A stretch of 64,000 nt of DNA from Dysidea avara (taxonomy: Eukaryota; Porifera; Demospongiae; Dictyoceratida; Dysideidae). Below are positions 22,592 to 34,658 of this stretch, in pieces; the first letter of the stretch is position 1, and each line of letters begins with the position of its first letter. The DNA lies in contig NC_089275.1 of assembly GCF_963678975.1 (NCBI RefSeq), positions 25,667,977 through 25,731,976 on the forward strand, written 5' to 3'. A program made the position numbers and the translations under genes. Under the pieces are notes generated by a model that was given only the letters and a program-made list of their open reading frames with translations, did not search any database and had not been told where the DNA came from.

Positions 22592-22632
22592 TAGGGTAGT
22601 TGACTGCTCTATATTAGAGTATTTCATTTTGA
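22592..22632 (+). repeat. CTCTATATTAGAGTATTTC motif
   Basis: GTTGACTGCTCTATATTAGA then GTATTTCATTTTGA: a copy of the recurring module with a two-base expansion in the core. Confidence 0.55.
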
Positions 22633-23053
22633 TACCTTTGCAAATCAATGCATATCAGTTTTAATTGCCTGAATATAATTGACCAGCTTCTCTGGAAACC
22701 TCAAAACTGCTCCTGAAGCTATTGTACTAAGAATGCTAAACCCTGTGAGTGCAGATTCCTTTGGCTTAGTGATGACTTGATCCTCTATGACAACATGCAA
22801 TCTAGGCATGCACCAAACAGCTGGGCCTGCAATTTAAGCTGTGAAGATGCATTATGGATGAAGGAATCTTCCACATTGTTTTCAATGATGATGACTATAC
22901 AATCCAAAAAAAAAGAAAACTTTATTCTCTAATGAAATCTTGTCTATTTGTATGTTGCAATTGACAATCTGAAAGTTTTATTACAAAAAAGTGGTTGACT
23001 GTTGATGAAGCACTATATCTGTTGTACAGATACACATTCATGTGCATGTGTAT

Positions 23054-23073
23054 ACACACACACACCACATATG

Positions 23074-23157
<84 letters not shown>

Positions 23158-23190
23158 CACGCACGCACACATGCACGCGCACACACACAC
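23054..23190 (+). repeat. (CA)n microsatellite
   Basis: Long (CA)n run with CG and TG interruptions near its 3' end. The Cys/Val- and His/Thr-repeat frames over it are artefacts. Confidence 0.98.
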
Positions 23191-23279
23191 TCCTGTCCTG
23201 TTGATAAGTTGTTCACTATTGGCCATGCTTGTCTCAAGTAAAAAGCACATCATGTAAAACTGGATGATATAGACTTATG

Positions 23280-25000
23280 GACTGCCATTCCTCCTTTATT
23301 CCTAAACCATCTCAGATGCACCTGACACCACAGCACATTCATAGTCTTTCTCCTCTCATCTAAACACTTGTGTTCTTCTTGTTACTGTCCCCTCTAAAGC
23401 TTCTACCACATACTGCACAAACGACATTTTTTGCTGATGATGGACTCTGAGCTGTCTGGATTTCTTGCTAATTAGCTTCTGCTTTGCCATGATATAATGC
23501 TCTCTACTCTGACCTGGACCTCCTAGCTACTTCATATCACCCATTCACATCAATGCCAATAATGGTCAGATCTTGCTGCACTACATCTCTCCACCACCCT
23601 CTTGGGTTGGGGCTCAGACAACCAACTAAAAGAATAGTCTTGGGCATCCTGTTGTCTGTCATCCTTGCCAAATAGCCAAGCCACTCTATCCTCTTCATTC
23701 TGACCTTCCAAATCCACTTCTGTCATCATGATGCATTCATATCACTGCTGTCTGTTGTCTCCATAGAGCAATCCATCACTCTGCACCATACATTAACATA
23801 GACAACACACAGATAGTATATATATCCTCTTCTTACTTAAATTTTCCATAAAAACAGCCTTTCTACAGGCACCAAAAGTTATTGATGCTTGAGCTATCCA
23901 TCTGCCAAAATCCACATCCATCCTCCCCAACCTCACTATTTGTGATCCAAGATATGGGAATTCATCCACCACTTCAGTGTTCTCACCCTCTAGACTGATT
24001 GACTCTTGATCATATTTCTGGACCGATCTGCCTGTCACCATGTGTTTAATCTTAGGTATACTGACTGTCAAACCAAAATCCTTACTAACTTGTTATTATG
24101 CACACACTGCAGTCTCGGCACCAGATCTTGTTGATGCCAGGAGAGAATCATCATCACTCTGATAACCACCTCATCATAACATTCCTTCTGAATAATCACT
24201 GGTCATATTTGTAATGAACTGTAATACCTACACGTTCTACCTACCTCTCCACCACTAAACATGCATACAAACTGAATAACACTGGAGCCACACTTGTCTC
24301 AAGCTATACGGCACACATTAAACTACTCCAGCATCACCTCATCTATTCTAATTTTGGCCTTAGTATCTTCATGAAAATATCTTATCAATTTACCTAATGA
24401 GTGGGGCACACCACATCGTCTCTCTTCTTCAAGTCAATGAATATAAAGAAAGTTTTAGACTGATGCTCCCATGACTTCTCGATCAAATTCCTAACAGTAA
24501 AAATCATGTTAGTACAGCTTCTTCCCTCCCTAAAGCTAATTGAGACGCTGGTAATTCATCTTCAGTCAACTTCTATAATCTCTCTTGTATGGCTCTAGCC
24601 ACAACTTTCCCAACTGTGTATATCAAACAAACAAATACCTCTCCAATTATCACAGCTGGTGAGGTCACTCTTCTTAAGAATGGAAACCAATATGGATGGC
24701 ATCCTGCCAGCCATTAGGTACGTACGTATGTGACCCTCTCTCCACACATCATGGATTAATTCAGCAACCTATTTAAGAACTCACCCTGACTATACACAAG
24801 CAGCCTTCACCATTTCTGATAGTAAACCTGATTCACTAGCAGTCTTTCCATTCCTAATTTTACTAATAGCTCTACACAATTCTTTCACAGAAGGCAAATC
24901 TACTGTCTTTCCACATTTAGTTCATCTACAGAAACTCACTTTGAACATTTAAAATCTTAATGAAGTGTCTTCTCCATGTTCCCATTAGAAGAACACAGAT
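23280..25000 (-). mobile_element. RTE-like LINE remnant (endonuclease/reverse transcriptase)
   Basis: The minus strand shows RT landmarks in order from about 24900 down: SEMVKAA, a HDVWREG block, a WQDAI block, GKLW, then GASV. A longer frame follows (24071-23793) with IKHMVTGR, EFPYLGSQIVRLGRMD and FGACRKAVF, widely seen in RTE-like ORFs. Nearer the 3' end come KRIEWLGYLARM, RGWWRDVVQQDL and, at about 23410-23340, a CAVCGRSF zinc-knuckle-like end. Many frame changes and stops interrupt it, so it is an old dead copy. Its 3' terminus is near 23280. Confidence 0.75.
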
Positions 25001-25233
25001 TTCCTTCTTGATACTAGATCTGTTTTCTTCTTGCCCTGAAGCACCCTCCTCCAAAATTTTGCTATGTGCTATATAGCTAGATAGTAGAAGCTACAGTACA
25101 GGTGCAGTTGAATCTAAAGCATACATGGGAAAAAAACATGGAAACAGTGAGAAGAGAAGAGTTAATCCTTCTAGGAATTAACAAGAGGAGATGAAAGCGG
25201 TAAAACTGCTAAAAAGCTGTTAAATATTGAAAT

Positions 25234-25272
25234 GATCTAATAGAACAGTCAACTACTCTAATAGAACATCCA
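25234..25272 (-). repeat. CTAATAGAACAGTCA motif pair
   Basis: ATCTAATAGAACAGTCAACT and ACTCTAATAGAACATCC occur back to back, the same spacing as at 49590-49632 and 18604-18648. No element ends recognised around them. Confidence 0.55.
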
Positions 25273-25685
25273 TCATTAAACTATAAAGAACAATAACCCC
25301 TTAAACTTCAACTTTGAACTCAAACTATACTGCAGCATTATGACTGTGCCATTTATATGAAAACTAGTTACCACTGCTATAAAATAACTGATTTTACTGG
25401 CTCACAATGCTTATTCAATAAGGTTTTAGTCAGAATATATCCTAATAGAGCACATGCAATCACTGCATAATCTATATTGTATGCCATGATCTCTAGGGAG
25501 ATATTCTTTATACTTTTTAATGTCTAAATTCCTTGTTTCTGTAGCTGAGACTTTACCAGTATTTCCTTCCCTTGAAGTTTATTGTTATAGGCAAGGAAAT
25601 CTTAATTTCACAGTTATTGCCACTACTCACAAATTTCTTCACCTTTCAAACACACTTTATATAACAACTTTAAATAGGCTGTAGT

Positions 25686-26076
25686 CAGGGCCGCCCAGAG
25701 AAATTAAGGGGCCCAGGGCAATGAATTAAATTGGGGCCCCAGAGGCAAGGAAGTTTCCATTCTGAATCACAACTTTACCCAAGCTGTAAGTTAAAGACCA
25801 AAAAAAAAAAAAAAGGTCATGACTTGCTAAAAATGATAATAGCTACCCATCACCAACCATATCTCCTTATCTATAAGCTTACTACACTGCTCCTCTGAAG
25901 AATACTGTGACTGCTCTATTAGAGTATTTAGATCTGACTGCTCTATTAGAGTATATCGATCTTTTAAACAAGTATTCAAGGGGCCCTTCATGGGGCCTCC
26001 TGGGGCCCCTTTCAGGCTGGGATCCGGGGCAAAATGCCCCAGTTGCCCCCCCCCCCCCCCCCTGTGGGCGGCCCTG
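25686..26076 (+). mobile_element. hAT-type MITE (GGGCCGCCCAGAG family), copy 1
   Basis: Ends CAGGGCCGCCCAGAG and GTGGGCGGCCCTG are inverted repeats. GCTGTAGT is duplicated on both sides (25678-25685, 26077-26084). Interior: GGGGCCC-rich blocks, the framed A-run (25796-25820), two copies of TGACTGCTCTATTAGAGTAT (25909-25958), and a C-run. No coding capacity. Copies 2 and 3 are at 29374-29731 and 63668-63865. Confidence 0.9.
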
Positions 26077-26084
26077 GCTGTAGT

Positions 26085-26150
26085 ACCAGGTGTCCTACAG
26101 ACCTTCAGCACGCTTGTGCTGTAAAGCCTTAATAAAAAAATGAAATAATA
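26085..26150 (+). repeat. LINE 3' end fragment
   Basis: ACCAGGTGTCCTACAGACCT, CAGCACGCTTGTGCTGTAAA and CCTTAATAAA match the tail at 21466-21530 and 62158-62215. The hAT-type MITE next door inserted at its edge. Confidence 0.6.
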
Positions 26151-26159
26151 AAATATTGT

Positions 26160-26838
26160 GATTTATCATGCACATGATATTATCTTGAATTACATTTTTA
26201 TAATAACTATAGGACTTGCACTATGGCTTATAAGATGTTGTATATGCATGGGTTGAAGTTAAACCCCAATTCACTTGGTAAGATTGTGGTCCTCTAATAC
26301 AACAGTCAAACTTGCCACCTGTACATATACCTCACAGATAGTCTGGCTTCCTTTGAGATGAATCCTAGAGACTTTATGGGAGTGGTATAACTATGCATAT
26401 ACCGTATATCATTTTTACATATGGATCACAAAACTTAGTGGACAAACCAAGTCGTTTGAGCAATGATTTCTGAAACACGGCACATTTTAATATCCAGAAA
26501 TGCTAAGAAAATCAGTTGAGAGATACTAAAAGATGTAACTTACAGATACTGACCAGTCCCAAGTTTGGAGGCTCAGTTGAGATAGAGTATCAGACGCTAC
26601 ACAAAATAGGAGGATGAAAGTTGACCCTGATGAAATTCCCTCAATAACTGATTCCAGAAAGTATCAAGATACTATGATACAATTGAAATTACAGTACCAG
26701 CCAGCCTCCGTGTACAATCTGCTGAATTTAATTGATTTGGTACAGCAACTTTCAAGTTGTTCATCAGGAAGATGTTGAATGATGCTGTCTGTAAAAGTAT
26801 TTCATTTTCTGAGTGAATTTTCTTATGGGGTTGATGTA
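26160..26838. other. no supported gene
   Basis: AT-rich, no long frame, no repeat partner noticed in this window. Confidence 0.5.
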
Positions 26839-26839
26839 C

Positions 26840-27094
26840 TTACCCAGGAAAAAATATCTTGCAAGACTTGCAAGATTTGCAGTACAAGAACCTTGCACTG
26901 ATCTTGCAAGAAACGTGCAAAATTCTTGTGCAAGAAACTTGCACTAAAATGTCCCCTTCCACTTCCATGCAAGAATTTTGCAGGAAACGTGCACAATTTT
27001 TGCAAGGATCTTGCAAACCAAGAATCTTGCACTGAAAATGTCCTTTTTCTTGCAAGAATCTTGGAAACCTTGCAAGATACTTTTCCCTGGGTAA
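26840..27094. mobile_element. MITE built from TTGCAAGA words
   Basis: Ends TTACCCAGGAAAAAATATCT and AGATACTTTTCCCTGGGTAA are inverted repeats. The interior repeats TTGCA or its derivatives (CTTGCAAGA, CTTGCACT, GTGCAAGAA) well over ten times on both strands, and GAAAATGTCC / AAAATGTCCCC are mirrored. About 255 bp. The frames over it are translations of the repeat. Confidence 0.8.
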
Positions 27095-27330
27095 TTAACT
27101 TTACTTTTTTTTGTTGTAGCTAATTATTTATTTTGTAACCACAATGAGATGGAGTATCTACACCTGGAACCTTAAAATGTTGCTGCTATTACTATCTCGC
27201 ATTGTCAGACTAATTACAAACTATATCATAGGTGTTTATAATTATTGATTTACAGATTATAAGCACTGGCTGTAACAGATGAATTTACAAATAACGAAAG
27301 TTGCCTCTTAGTAGCCTAAATTTTTATCTC

Positions 27331-27600
27331 CAAGTTTGAAAAGGATATATAGCATATTAAGTCATGAGAAAAGACATTTTAAAGAAGTTTGTGGATTTCC
27401 CATAATTATATTATCAATGGGTGGGGGCAACAGTTGCCCCATCTGGGAAATCACATAGATAATCTGTGGGAAAACCACAACTTCAAAAAATGTCATATTG
27501 GGGCAATTTTGCATTGTGTGAATGCCATATTAACTTCTCTTCAAGTTTCAAAATGATAGAGCAGATAGATCGTGAGATGACATTTTGAAATATGTGGTTT
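27331..27600 (+). repeat. two diverged direct copies, about 210 bp apart
   Basis: CCAAGTTTGAAAAGGATATA..GACATTTTAAAGAAGTTTGTGG (27330-27395) resembles TCAAGTTTCAAAATGATAGA..GACATTTTGAAATATGTGG (27541-27597). Each is followed by a GGGAAA/TTTCCC-rich segment with GGCAACAGTTGCCC or a decayed version. No gene; the rest of 27100-28775 shows nothing further. Confidence 0.4.
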
Positions 27601-28777
27601 TCCCATACACTATCTGTATTGCCCAGAAGGAGCAACTGTTACTCCCTCACATGGGAAAACTACAAACTTTAAAATAACATACCTCGTGACCTATATTATG
27701 CTAGAGAGTGTAAACCATCATTAAGGTGTTCAAAAACACACACAATTACATATACCTCAAACTTACGTGAGTATCTATCTTGCTGAAGTGCCATGGGACA
27801 GTCATTCAAAATAGCCACGTGCAGATGTAGAATTACGAAGTTGACAAATGGAGTTGGTCAGAATTCACCAATGTTGTAAATCCATTGGGGTTGGAAGGGT
27901 ATCTGATAAAGCCCTCAGGATGAATGATAGTCGGCCAGGATGAAACCCAAGTAACAATCTGTTTCATAAGTGAGTTGATATTTCAAAGGAAGCGGCATCT
28001 TTAAATTTGCATTGTACACTAAAGGACTCAAGCATATCAGTACAGAGAGCCTTCTCCTTAGCAGTAGCAACTTTCTTACTAGCAACATACAGTTTCTTAA
28101 CAGAAGAGATGGCATTAAACTATGTATTTCCTGGCCTGCATAAGAATTTGATGATAATTATCATTAACCTCAGGCTGATGCAATTCAGAACCTAAATCAA
28201 GTTGTAGCTATAAGCTAATTCCTGAAGCTGGCGTTGGATCAGATGATTGAGTGATGTTGGCCAACAGGTTTAGCTTGCAATGCTATATATGTACCCTTAA
28301 GGAAATATTGGGAGAGCACATGGCTATGCGAGACTAGCCATTGCATGCATGGTACAGTACAGTATAGTATTACTATAAGGGCTAATAGAAACAGTGCATG
28401 CAGCTAAATATATAATGGAAGTCTGAAACAGATGTGGAAATATATTACCTACAGTATACTGCATACAGGTGCACCATAATTACAATCATTGGTATTGGGG
28501 GAATAGTACTGAAGGTCTGCTAGCTCTGGGCTAGTGGCCATTAAAAGAAAAAAAAATCACTTACAATGCTTAAATTATTACTTGCTTATAAAAATTACAT
28601 TAAGAGTTGGGGTGGTTTGGGCTGGGGAATATTAGATCATCTAATACATGGACATACAAAATGGTGTACGTACAAGGGTTGTCATGTCTACAGTTAGATA
28701 AAAAGTGTCCATAAAATTTATCCATAAAAATTGTATAGCTATTCTATAGTCTTGTTAGTCTTGATATATAGACTATA

Positions 28778-29096
28778 GTGTAACAATAATTTTAAATATT
28801 TAAAACATGGGAATAGAGATTGCTGAAAAGTGAAGAAACAAGAGTCAAACAAGCCATGGCCAGCATGCTAGACACACAGAGATCTCTATTTGGACTCAAT
28901 GGATATGGTAGAAACTAAGGAAAAAACAGTAGTTTCCATGCATAAATCAGGGCCAAGTAAGTACTGAGAATGCTTCTGTATTTGAGTCCAAATAGAGATT
29001 TTGACTTGCTATAGCTAGCGCTTGTTTACTGACTCTTGTTTCTTTATACTTTTTAAAGCAATCTCTGTTCCCATGTTTTAAAATTACTTTTACACC
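28778..29096. mobile_element. MITE with inverted ends, about 320 bp
   Basis: AAAACATGGGAATAGAGATT near the left and AATCTCTGTTCCCATGTTTT near the right are inverted. Further in, CTCTATTTGGACTCAA is mirrored by TTGAGTCCAAATAGAG, and GAAACAAGAGTCAA by TTGACT..CTTGTTTC. Target duplication not clear. Confidence 0.7.
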
Positions 29097-29373
29097 GGTT
29101 TGTTTACTTTTTTATAAATCCATTAATGGATAGCTATCATAATAATAAGAGGTGCTGGTGGTGCTTGTATACTGCAGTACTAAATTAGCTAAATGTGTAT
29201 ATCACATCAATCATCATAAGTATATCAGCGATAACAAACACCAGTGTATTGTTCAGTTCCTCACCATGCAGTGAATATACTTTGTACTATACAACTTTGA
29301 TTTATCCAACTATAGGCAATGCACAACACATGCTGTAGTCAGTAGTATATAGTATGGTTTCTGATATTGTGTA

Positions 29374-29731
29374 CAGAGCTTCCCAGAGACATAAAGGGGC
29401 CCAGGGCAAAGAGTTAAAGTGGGGCCCCAGGGGCAAGGAGGTTTCCATTCTGAATCACAAATTCTCCCAAGCTGTAAGTTGAAGACCAAAAAAAAAAAGG
29501 TAATTACATGCTGACTATGACAATACCTACCACTCACCAACCATACCTCCTTATTTATAAGCTTGCTACACTGCTCCTCTGAAGAATACTATGACTGCTC
29601 TATTAGAGTATCTAGATCTGACTGCTCTATTAGAGTATATCGATCTATTCAGACAAGGGGGCCTCCTGGGGCCCTTTTCAGGCTGGGGCCCAGGGAAAAA
29701 TTCCCCAGTTCACCCCCTGTGGGAGGCCCTG
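29374..29731 (+). mobile_element. hAT-type MITE (GGGCCGCCCAGAG family), copy 2
   Basis: Same structure as 25686-26076, with slightly decayed ends (CAGAGCTTCCCAGAG; GTGGGAGGCCCTG). ATTGTGTA is duplicated (29366-29373, 29732-29739). Contains a shortened framed A-run at 29484-29500 and two TGACTGCTCTATTAGAGTAT copies at 29592-29640. Confidence 0.9.
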
Positions 29732-29739
29732 ATTGTGTA

Positions 29740-30540
29740 GCACAATAAGTCAAGTACCCAGTGGTATATACACAACAACATTGCTGTTCTGGTATGAACT
29801 TAATATACTGTGGTTAAATAGAGGTAATGATATAGCATTTCTGTTAATTTGAATAGATTGGATACTTATTAACACATTTGTTAAATTTCTCTTGAATATA
29901 AGTCAGAAGATCAGTGGCAAAGTGAACCTACAAGAAGCAAATTTGGATGTGTTTACCATTTAAAATGGTCATGGATTGCTCTAGCAGAAAAAAATAATCA
30001 GAAGATTATAGCTAACAAAATAGCTCAAAATGGTTCTTTATTATCATGCAGGTCCTTTTGAATTCATATTTGCTTCTTCCAAATTAACTTCTAAGGCTTC
30101 CTTTTAGGTTGAAAGAGATTTCTAAGATGGCGTTTAGCTAGTTGCAGGAGTATGCGATCTCTATTGTGAACCTGGCACTACCGTAGGGTGTTCCATAATC
30201 AAGGCATTGACAAAAGTTGATAATAAATATTAAATAAATAAAGGGGTTCTATTGAAGAGAAAATGTCTACTACTGTTCTGAACATGGTTTATTTTACCAC
30301 TTGTTGAAAACCTAGTAGTTCCATTAGCAAAGGTGATCAGTGTAGTTTGTGACATCAAATGAACGCCAGAGAGGGATATAGCTAGCTAGCTACTCAGCTA
30401 AGTGACTTCAGCACAAAAATAGTTTCACTGAAAACTTAAGGGTTTAACCATGCATGCAATCCCTAAAAAAAACCCAGCCATTAGCTACAGTATGAGATAC
30501 CTTGTAGTTTCACTATATGGTTTCATCTATATTTATAGTC
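29740..30540. other. no supported gene
   Basis: No gene or clear repeat. TTGATAATAAATATTAAATAAATAA at 30209-30240 resembles a retroelement tail. Confidence 0.45.
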
Positions 30541-30611
30541 TGTGGTTTGCTTGCGCTATAAGCGCCTATAGGCGCTTTTATAAAAATAATTAATCATGCA
30601 GAGATTACTGT

Positions 30612-30777
30612 GCTCGTCAAAAAATTTGACGAATCGGTTTAATTCGTCAAATTTAAATTCGTCAAATGTTTATAAGCGCCCTACAATTTCTTGATTTTCG
30701 TCAACATTTTATTCGTCAAATCTGCTGAAGTCTGAATTCGTCAAATTTTTTTGACGTCAAAATTTCCTTGCGTACGG
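30612..30777. mobile_element. GACGAATTcGTCAAATT MITE, left-truncated copy
   Basis: Matches 37311-37518 (TTGACGAAT, ATTCGTCAAATTTAAATTCG, GTTTATAAGCGCCC, TTTGACGTCAAAATTTCCTT) and ends CGTACGG followed by TA. The left terminal part is missing. The inverted partner arm lacks the element (GATTACTGTGCGC..TACTAGATGCAC). Confidence 0.75.
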
Positions 30778-30920
30778 TATACTAGATGCACGTGCACGTG
30801 GACACAGACACAAGAGAGAATGTGGGGTACGTTACTTTTTTGTACACTGCACAGTATTTTAATCTGGGTGCATTATTTTGAATACTGTGACAGAAATTAC
30901 TCCTTTCATAGTCATGGTTT

Positions 30921-31335
30921 TATTATTATTATTATTATTATTATTGATAATGGATACACACAACACTAAAATACAAAAATATGCTTAGGCACTAGGCCTT
31001 TGTTCATATCCATGTCCTTGTTGTTTCCAATAACAGTCCAATTGTTGTTTAAAAAGAGCTATAGTGGGTGAGGATACTACATGGTGTGGGAGTAAGTTCC
31101 AAATGTTGACAACTCGTTGGGTAAAAAAATTTAATCTCTGTTTTGTTCTACACTGCTTCTTAAAGAGTTTCAAAGAATGTCCTCTGGTATTTGATGTATT
31201 CAACGTAAACAGTTTAGACCATTCAATGTCATAGTACCCTTTTAATATCTTATAAGTTTCAATCAAATCTCCTCGCTATTCAACTAGATTACAAAAACTA
31301 GAATTGTATTCACTTTACTGCCGACGCGAGCGAGG
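30921..31335 (-). mobile_element. 5'-truncated CR1-like LINE with target duplication
   Basis: Minus-strand insert. It encodes an ORF2 C-terminus (31266-30985: IETYKILKGYYDIEW, RGHSLKLFKKQC, FFTQRVVNIWNLLP, FKQQLD) and ends in an (AAT)n tail (30921-30945 as seen on the plus strand). AGTCATGGTTT flanks both sides (30910-30920 and 31336-31346). The inverted partner at about 36766-36776 has one copy of that word and no insert, so this LINE arrived after the duplication. Confidence 0.85.
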
Positions 31336-31745
31336 AGTCATGGTTTAATTTGAACAATTTGCCTTGGCTAATTACAGGTGTGATCAACTTAGGGGCTTGG
31401 CTAAAAGAAGTGTTGTAATGTCTGTGAGTTTGGCATAATAGAGCAGGCAATGACTCTAAGGTCATCAATGGCACATACACACTTTAATGTTATATCATGT
31501 TATATACATGCCCGATACATGCATAAATGCGGGTAGTTGGAAGTCTTCCGATTGCCCTAAGCAGTCTCTGTGGTGTGTGTAGCCTTGTGTGTCCACACTG
31601 CTTTTTTCTCTTTGTCATTGGGTTGTATTATCTGGTACAGTTCAAATCTCATACACACTCGCTAAGACGCTAACACTACTTGGCTTATTGAGTAGAAAGC
31701 AATGCGATGAGCAGCAGCCACTTGTGTTTCTAATCATAAGCATGC

Positions 31746-33008
31746 ATATATGCATATACAAATTTACCAAATGTGCCTAAAAGCATAGACTTTGTATATA
31801 ATAATAATAGTTTTCTATGCTAAAAGTTGCTTTTGTAAGTTCTGTAGTGATAGACACGTTAGCTGAATATGCTGCAGTTTTGTTACAATACCACATGGGC
31901 TATAAATGCTGCATACTTTGTGATGATGTATTGAGGGTATAGAACTGTACCGGATCTTCTTACAAAACTACTCCTACCCAGTGACAGAGTATAGTGATCT
32001 GGCCACGTGAGACTATCTGCAGTGTTAGTAACTAGATACTGAAGTATTTATAGACCTGCTATTATGCAACTAATGGAACACCGTAGCATCCTTCCTCATG
32101 CAATGTGTACAGCACTTGTAGATAATTCTGTATACGCACATATGACTCAAACACCTCCTGCAAAACCTCTATACAGTGGTGAATTCTTGGCTGACCATTG
32201 TAGGTATTAGACAGGTACGGTGACTGCTTAATGCAGACCACAGTGCATAATTATCTACATTTGTATGGAAAATGTTTAGGACATTGTAAGTATGTCATTA
32301 TATGTTACAGTTAAAGCACTGCCACACTTGCGTATGGAAAATACAGCATAGGGGCATTCAAGAGGCTATTACAGTATGAGTCAAAGTACAGTATGAGGCA
32401 AAGTTGAATACTGTATTTGCCCTCAAGTGCTGTATTTTTTGTACATATAAGCATACGCGGTGCTTTAAATTATAATTGTACTTCCTGTTCTTGCTTGAAG
32501 CGTTTATCTCGCACATGCCTAATCGCTTCAATTTAGCAATGTAAACAGCAATGTGTTCATGTGTGCATATGTATACCCTCTAATGTGCTGAGAATATTAT
32601 TAGTATTATTACTAAAGGTTTCACAGTACAACATACAAGGAAGTTATTCAGTACATATGAAAGTATGGGTCTGGCAAAAATTACTTCTGCCAACTGATTA
32701 ATGTCAACAAAAAAAAAAAACAAGACAAGAAAATTAATAATGATTTGATTAGTTACGTATTCAACTTGCACTCTTTGTTCTGTCATTCAGGTTGTCAAAC
32801 ATGCACCTCATGTTCCGAAATGAAAGTTATTTTTAGTGCTGAAATAAATACTGCAAGTATTCAGATATTGTTTAGGATGTTGGTATTCAGATAGTAAAAT
32901 TGGTACTCGAGTATTTTTAAGGTCACAAAATCCATGTTAGCCAACTCACGTGATGCAACTGTTACCTAGTAACAACATCACGAAGGCGAGTTTGATTTGT
33001 GAAATTTA
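31746..33008. other. no supported gene; interval before ERp44-like fragments
   Basis: About 1.26 kb between the duplication arm and the first ERp44-like exon. I looked for the missing thioredoxin-domain exons here and found none. Confidence 0.45.
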
Positions 33009-33965
33009 ATGTGCTTTGCTCAAGAATATGAGTACTTCTATATGACATGTATGAAATCCCTTCTCACCAGTGGATATTATCCTCAGTGGTGTCATCATTG
33101 TGAATCATTGCATGGAACTGTCTACACATACACTCTGCAAATTACAGTATTCCGTTTATTTCATCAAGTAGGATTTATACTACTGATTACTATTGACAGT
33201 TTCAGACACATGTACATGTTCCCTGGAACAATTGAGGACATACAGTAAGCCATCTTTCATGGTTATATTATCTGTTTGTGTCTTGAGTATTTGGTTTGCT
33301 TTTAATTTGTTGTACAGTATGGCTGTTTGTAACAGCATGTGTTTGATGCTCTGGTAGTGAAGAACGTCTATACCAGTTATGATGCTGTCACATCATTGTA
33401 TCTGTACATATATTATTGTTTGCAGTAAGATGAAGCAATTCTTAGATGACCTTCACTCTGATAAACTACACAGAGGGATTCATCATGAACTTGATGTGAG
33501 TGATAGGTTAGGTACAGGGTTGGGTCGTTATTATATAAAGAATGACACTCCATTCCCAGTATAGCAACACATAGTAACTGTGACTATCACCAATGCATTA
33601 CAAAGGGCAACTTGCAGTGAAATCTTTCAAATTAAACACCCTGATCTTATCCCAGAACTAGCTTTAGCTCAATTAATGATTGTCAGGATAGTTAGCTTAT
33701 CAACTTAGTCTTATTAGGAAACAGTGTCAGATTATGCAATGTTCTAGGTTTCACTATATTATGAGCTCATAAGCGTCGCAAGGCGCATGTGATACTCACA
33801 CGCTATTATAAACATGCTGTCATGTGACCAGTATTCTATTGTACACTCTACTCCTTAGCCTATATATGACTGCTGGATGATGCGACACGCCACAAGCAGT
33901 GATGATGCTAGCAGACATACAGCTCCTCCTAGGAATACATTTATGAAGTTGGATGTGTCTCACAA
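33009..33965 (+). pseudogene. ERP44: ERp44-like (thioredoxin-family ER protein) 3' exons, probably dead
   Basis: Three exon-like pieces. Piece 1 (33148-33244) encodes FRLFHQ..LLITIDSFRHMYMF, matching the conserved IDSFRHMYVF of animal ERp44. Piece 2 (33426-33495) follows a GTAAGC..TTTGCAG intron and gives KMKQFLDDLHSDKLHR..HH, matching the KLKQFVFDLHSGKLHREFHH region; a GTGAGT donor follows. Piece 3 (about 33897-33965) gives DDAS..APPRNTFMKL, like the C-terminal tail, but the phase does not fit piece 2 and no RDEL retention signal is readable. ERp44 retains ER oxidases and assembly intermediates in the early secretory pathway. Upstream thioredoxin exons were not found; YYPQWCHHCESL just before piece 1 resembles a CxxC site, which may be chance. 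A partial, decayed gene copy is the best reading; a live gene with distant exons is not excluded. Confidence 0.6.
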
Positions 33966-34658
33966 TAATTATATAAAAGAAATGATGTATCTAAACTCAG
34001 TAAAAGTGTATGTAGACTTGGCCAGATCATTTGATAGTTACATGATTGTTGTTCTTAATTCCGGCTTACACAGAGGATGTTACAGTCTATTTCCAGTTGG
34101 CTGACTAGGGAAACAAAGCATTAAAAGTCACATGCTTGAAAGTAGCCAATAGGATTAGTAGCCTTAGGGTTAAAATAAACTCACACTGTCTATCTGGCGT
34201 AAAATTTCATTGGTTATTTTATTCACGTGATATTGTGCGTGGACAACCAACCTGAAATAGACTGTAACTACACATGGACATAATTGATAGCAAAGACCAT
34301 AGGGTATGGAGTAAGCACTAACTAAACTGATACACTTGCATAGATAATTTCAAGTGTATGAAGACTCTTGCTAATGGACGTGTGTGTGAGTGCGTGCATG
34401 CGTGTGGTACATGAAGCTGGGCACAAACACCAGGTCTCTTTATAGGGAAAACAAGAAAGCACCAGTTGCAGTACAAAGGCTGAGTCATCAGTAGATAACA
34501 TGCATATCCCGTATACACTTGCCGTAAGCAGTATATTTTGTACAGACCAACTTTGTGGTTATTATCAAGACATTTCCTGTGTGGATCTAGAGAAACATTT
34601 AATGGAAAGTAATGCATTATTATATAATATGAAGTGTGAGCTGCTTATTTGTAACTTT

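Larger units (their letters stand above)
30541..31745 (+). repeat. inverted segmental duplication, left arm
   Basis: From GCGCCTATAGGCGC (30562-30575) to about 31740 this segment matches 36345-36995 in reverse complement at high similarity, for example TAATTAGCCAAGGCAAATTG on the partner. Two insertions are present here and absent from the partner: a MITE remnant (30612-30777) and a LINE (30921-31335). Confidence 0.85.

Noticed and set aside
22922-23257. Several overlapping frames rich in Cys/Val or His/Thr
   Set aside because: They are translations of the (CA)n microsatellite on both strands.
33877-34104. 75-codon frame as an independent gene
   Set aside because: Its first part is better explained as the tail exon of the ERp44-like fragment; the rest has no similarity.
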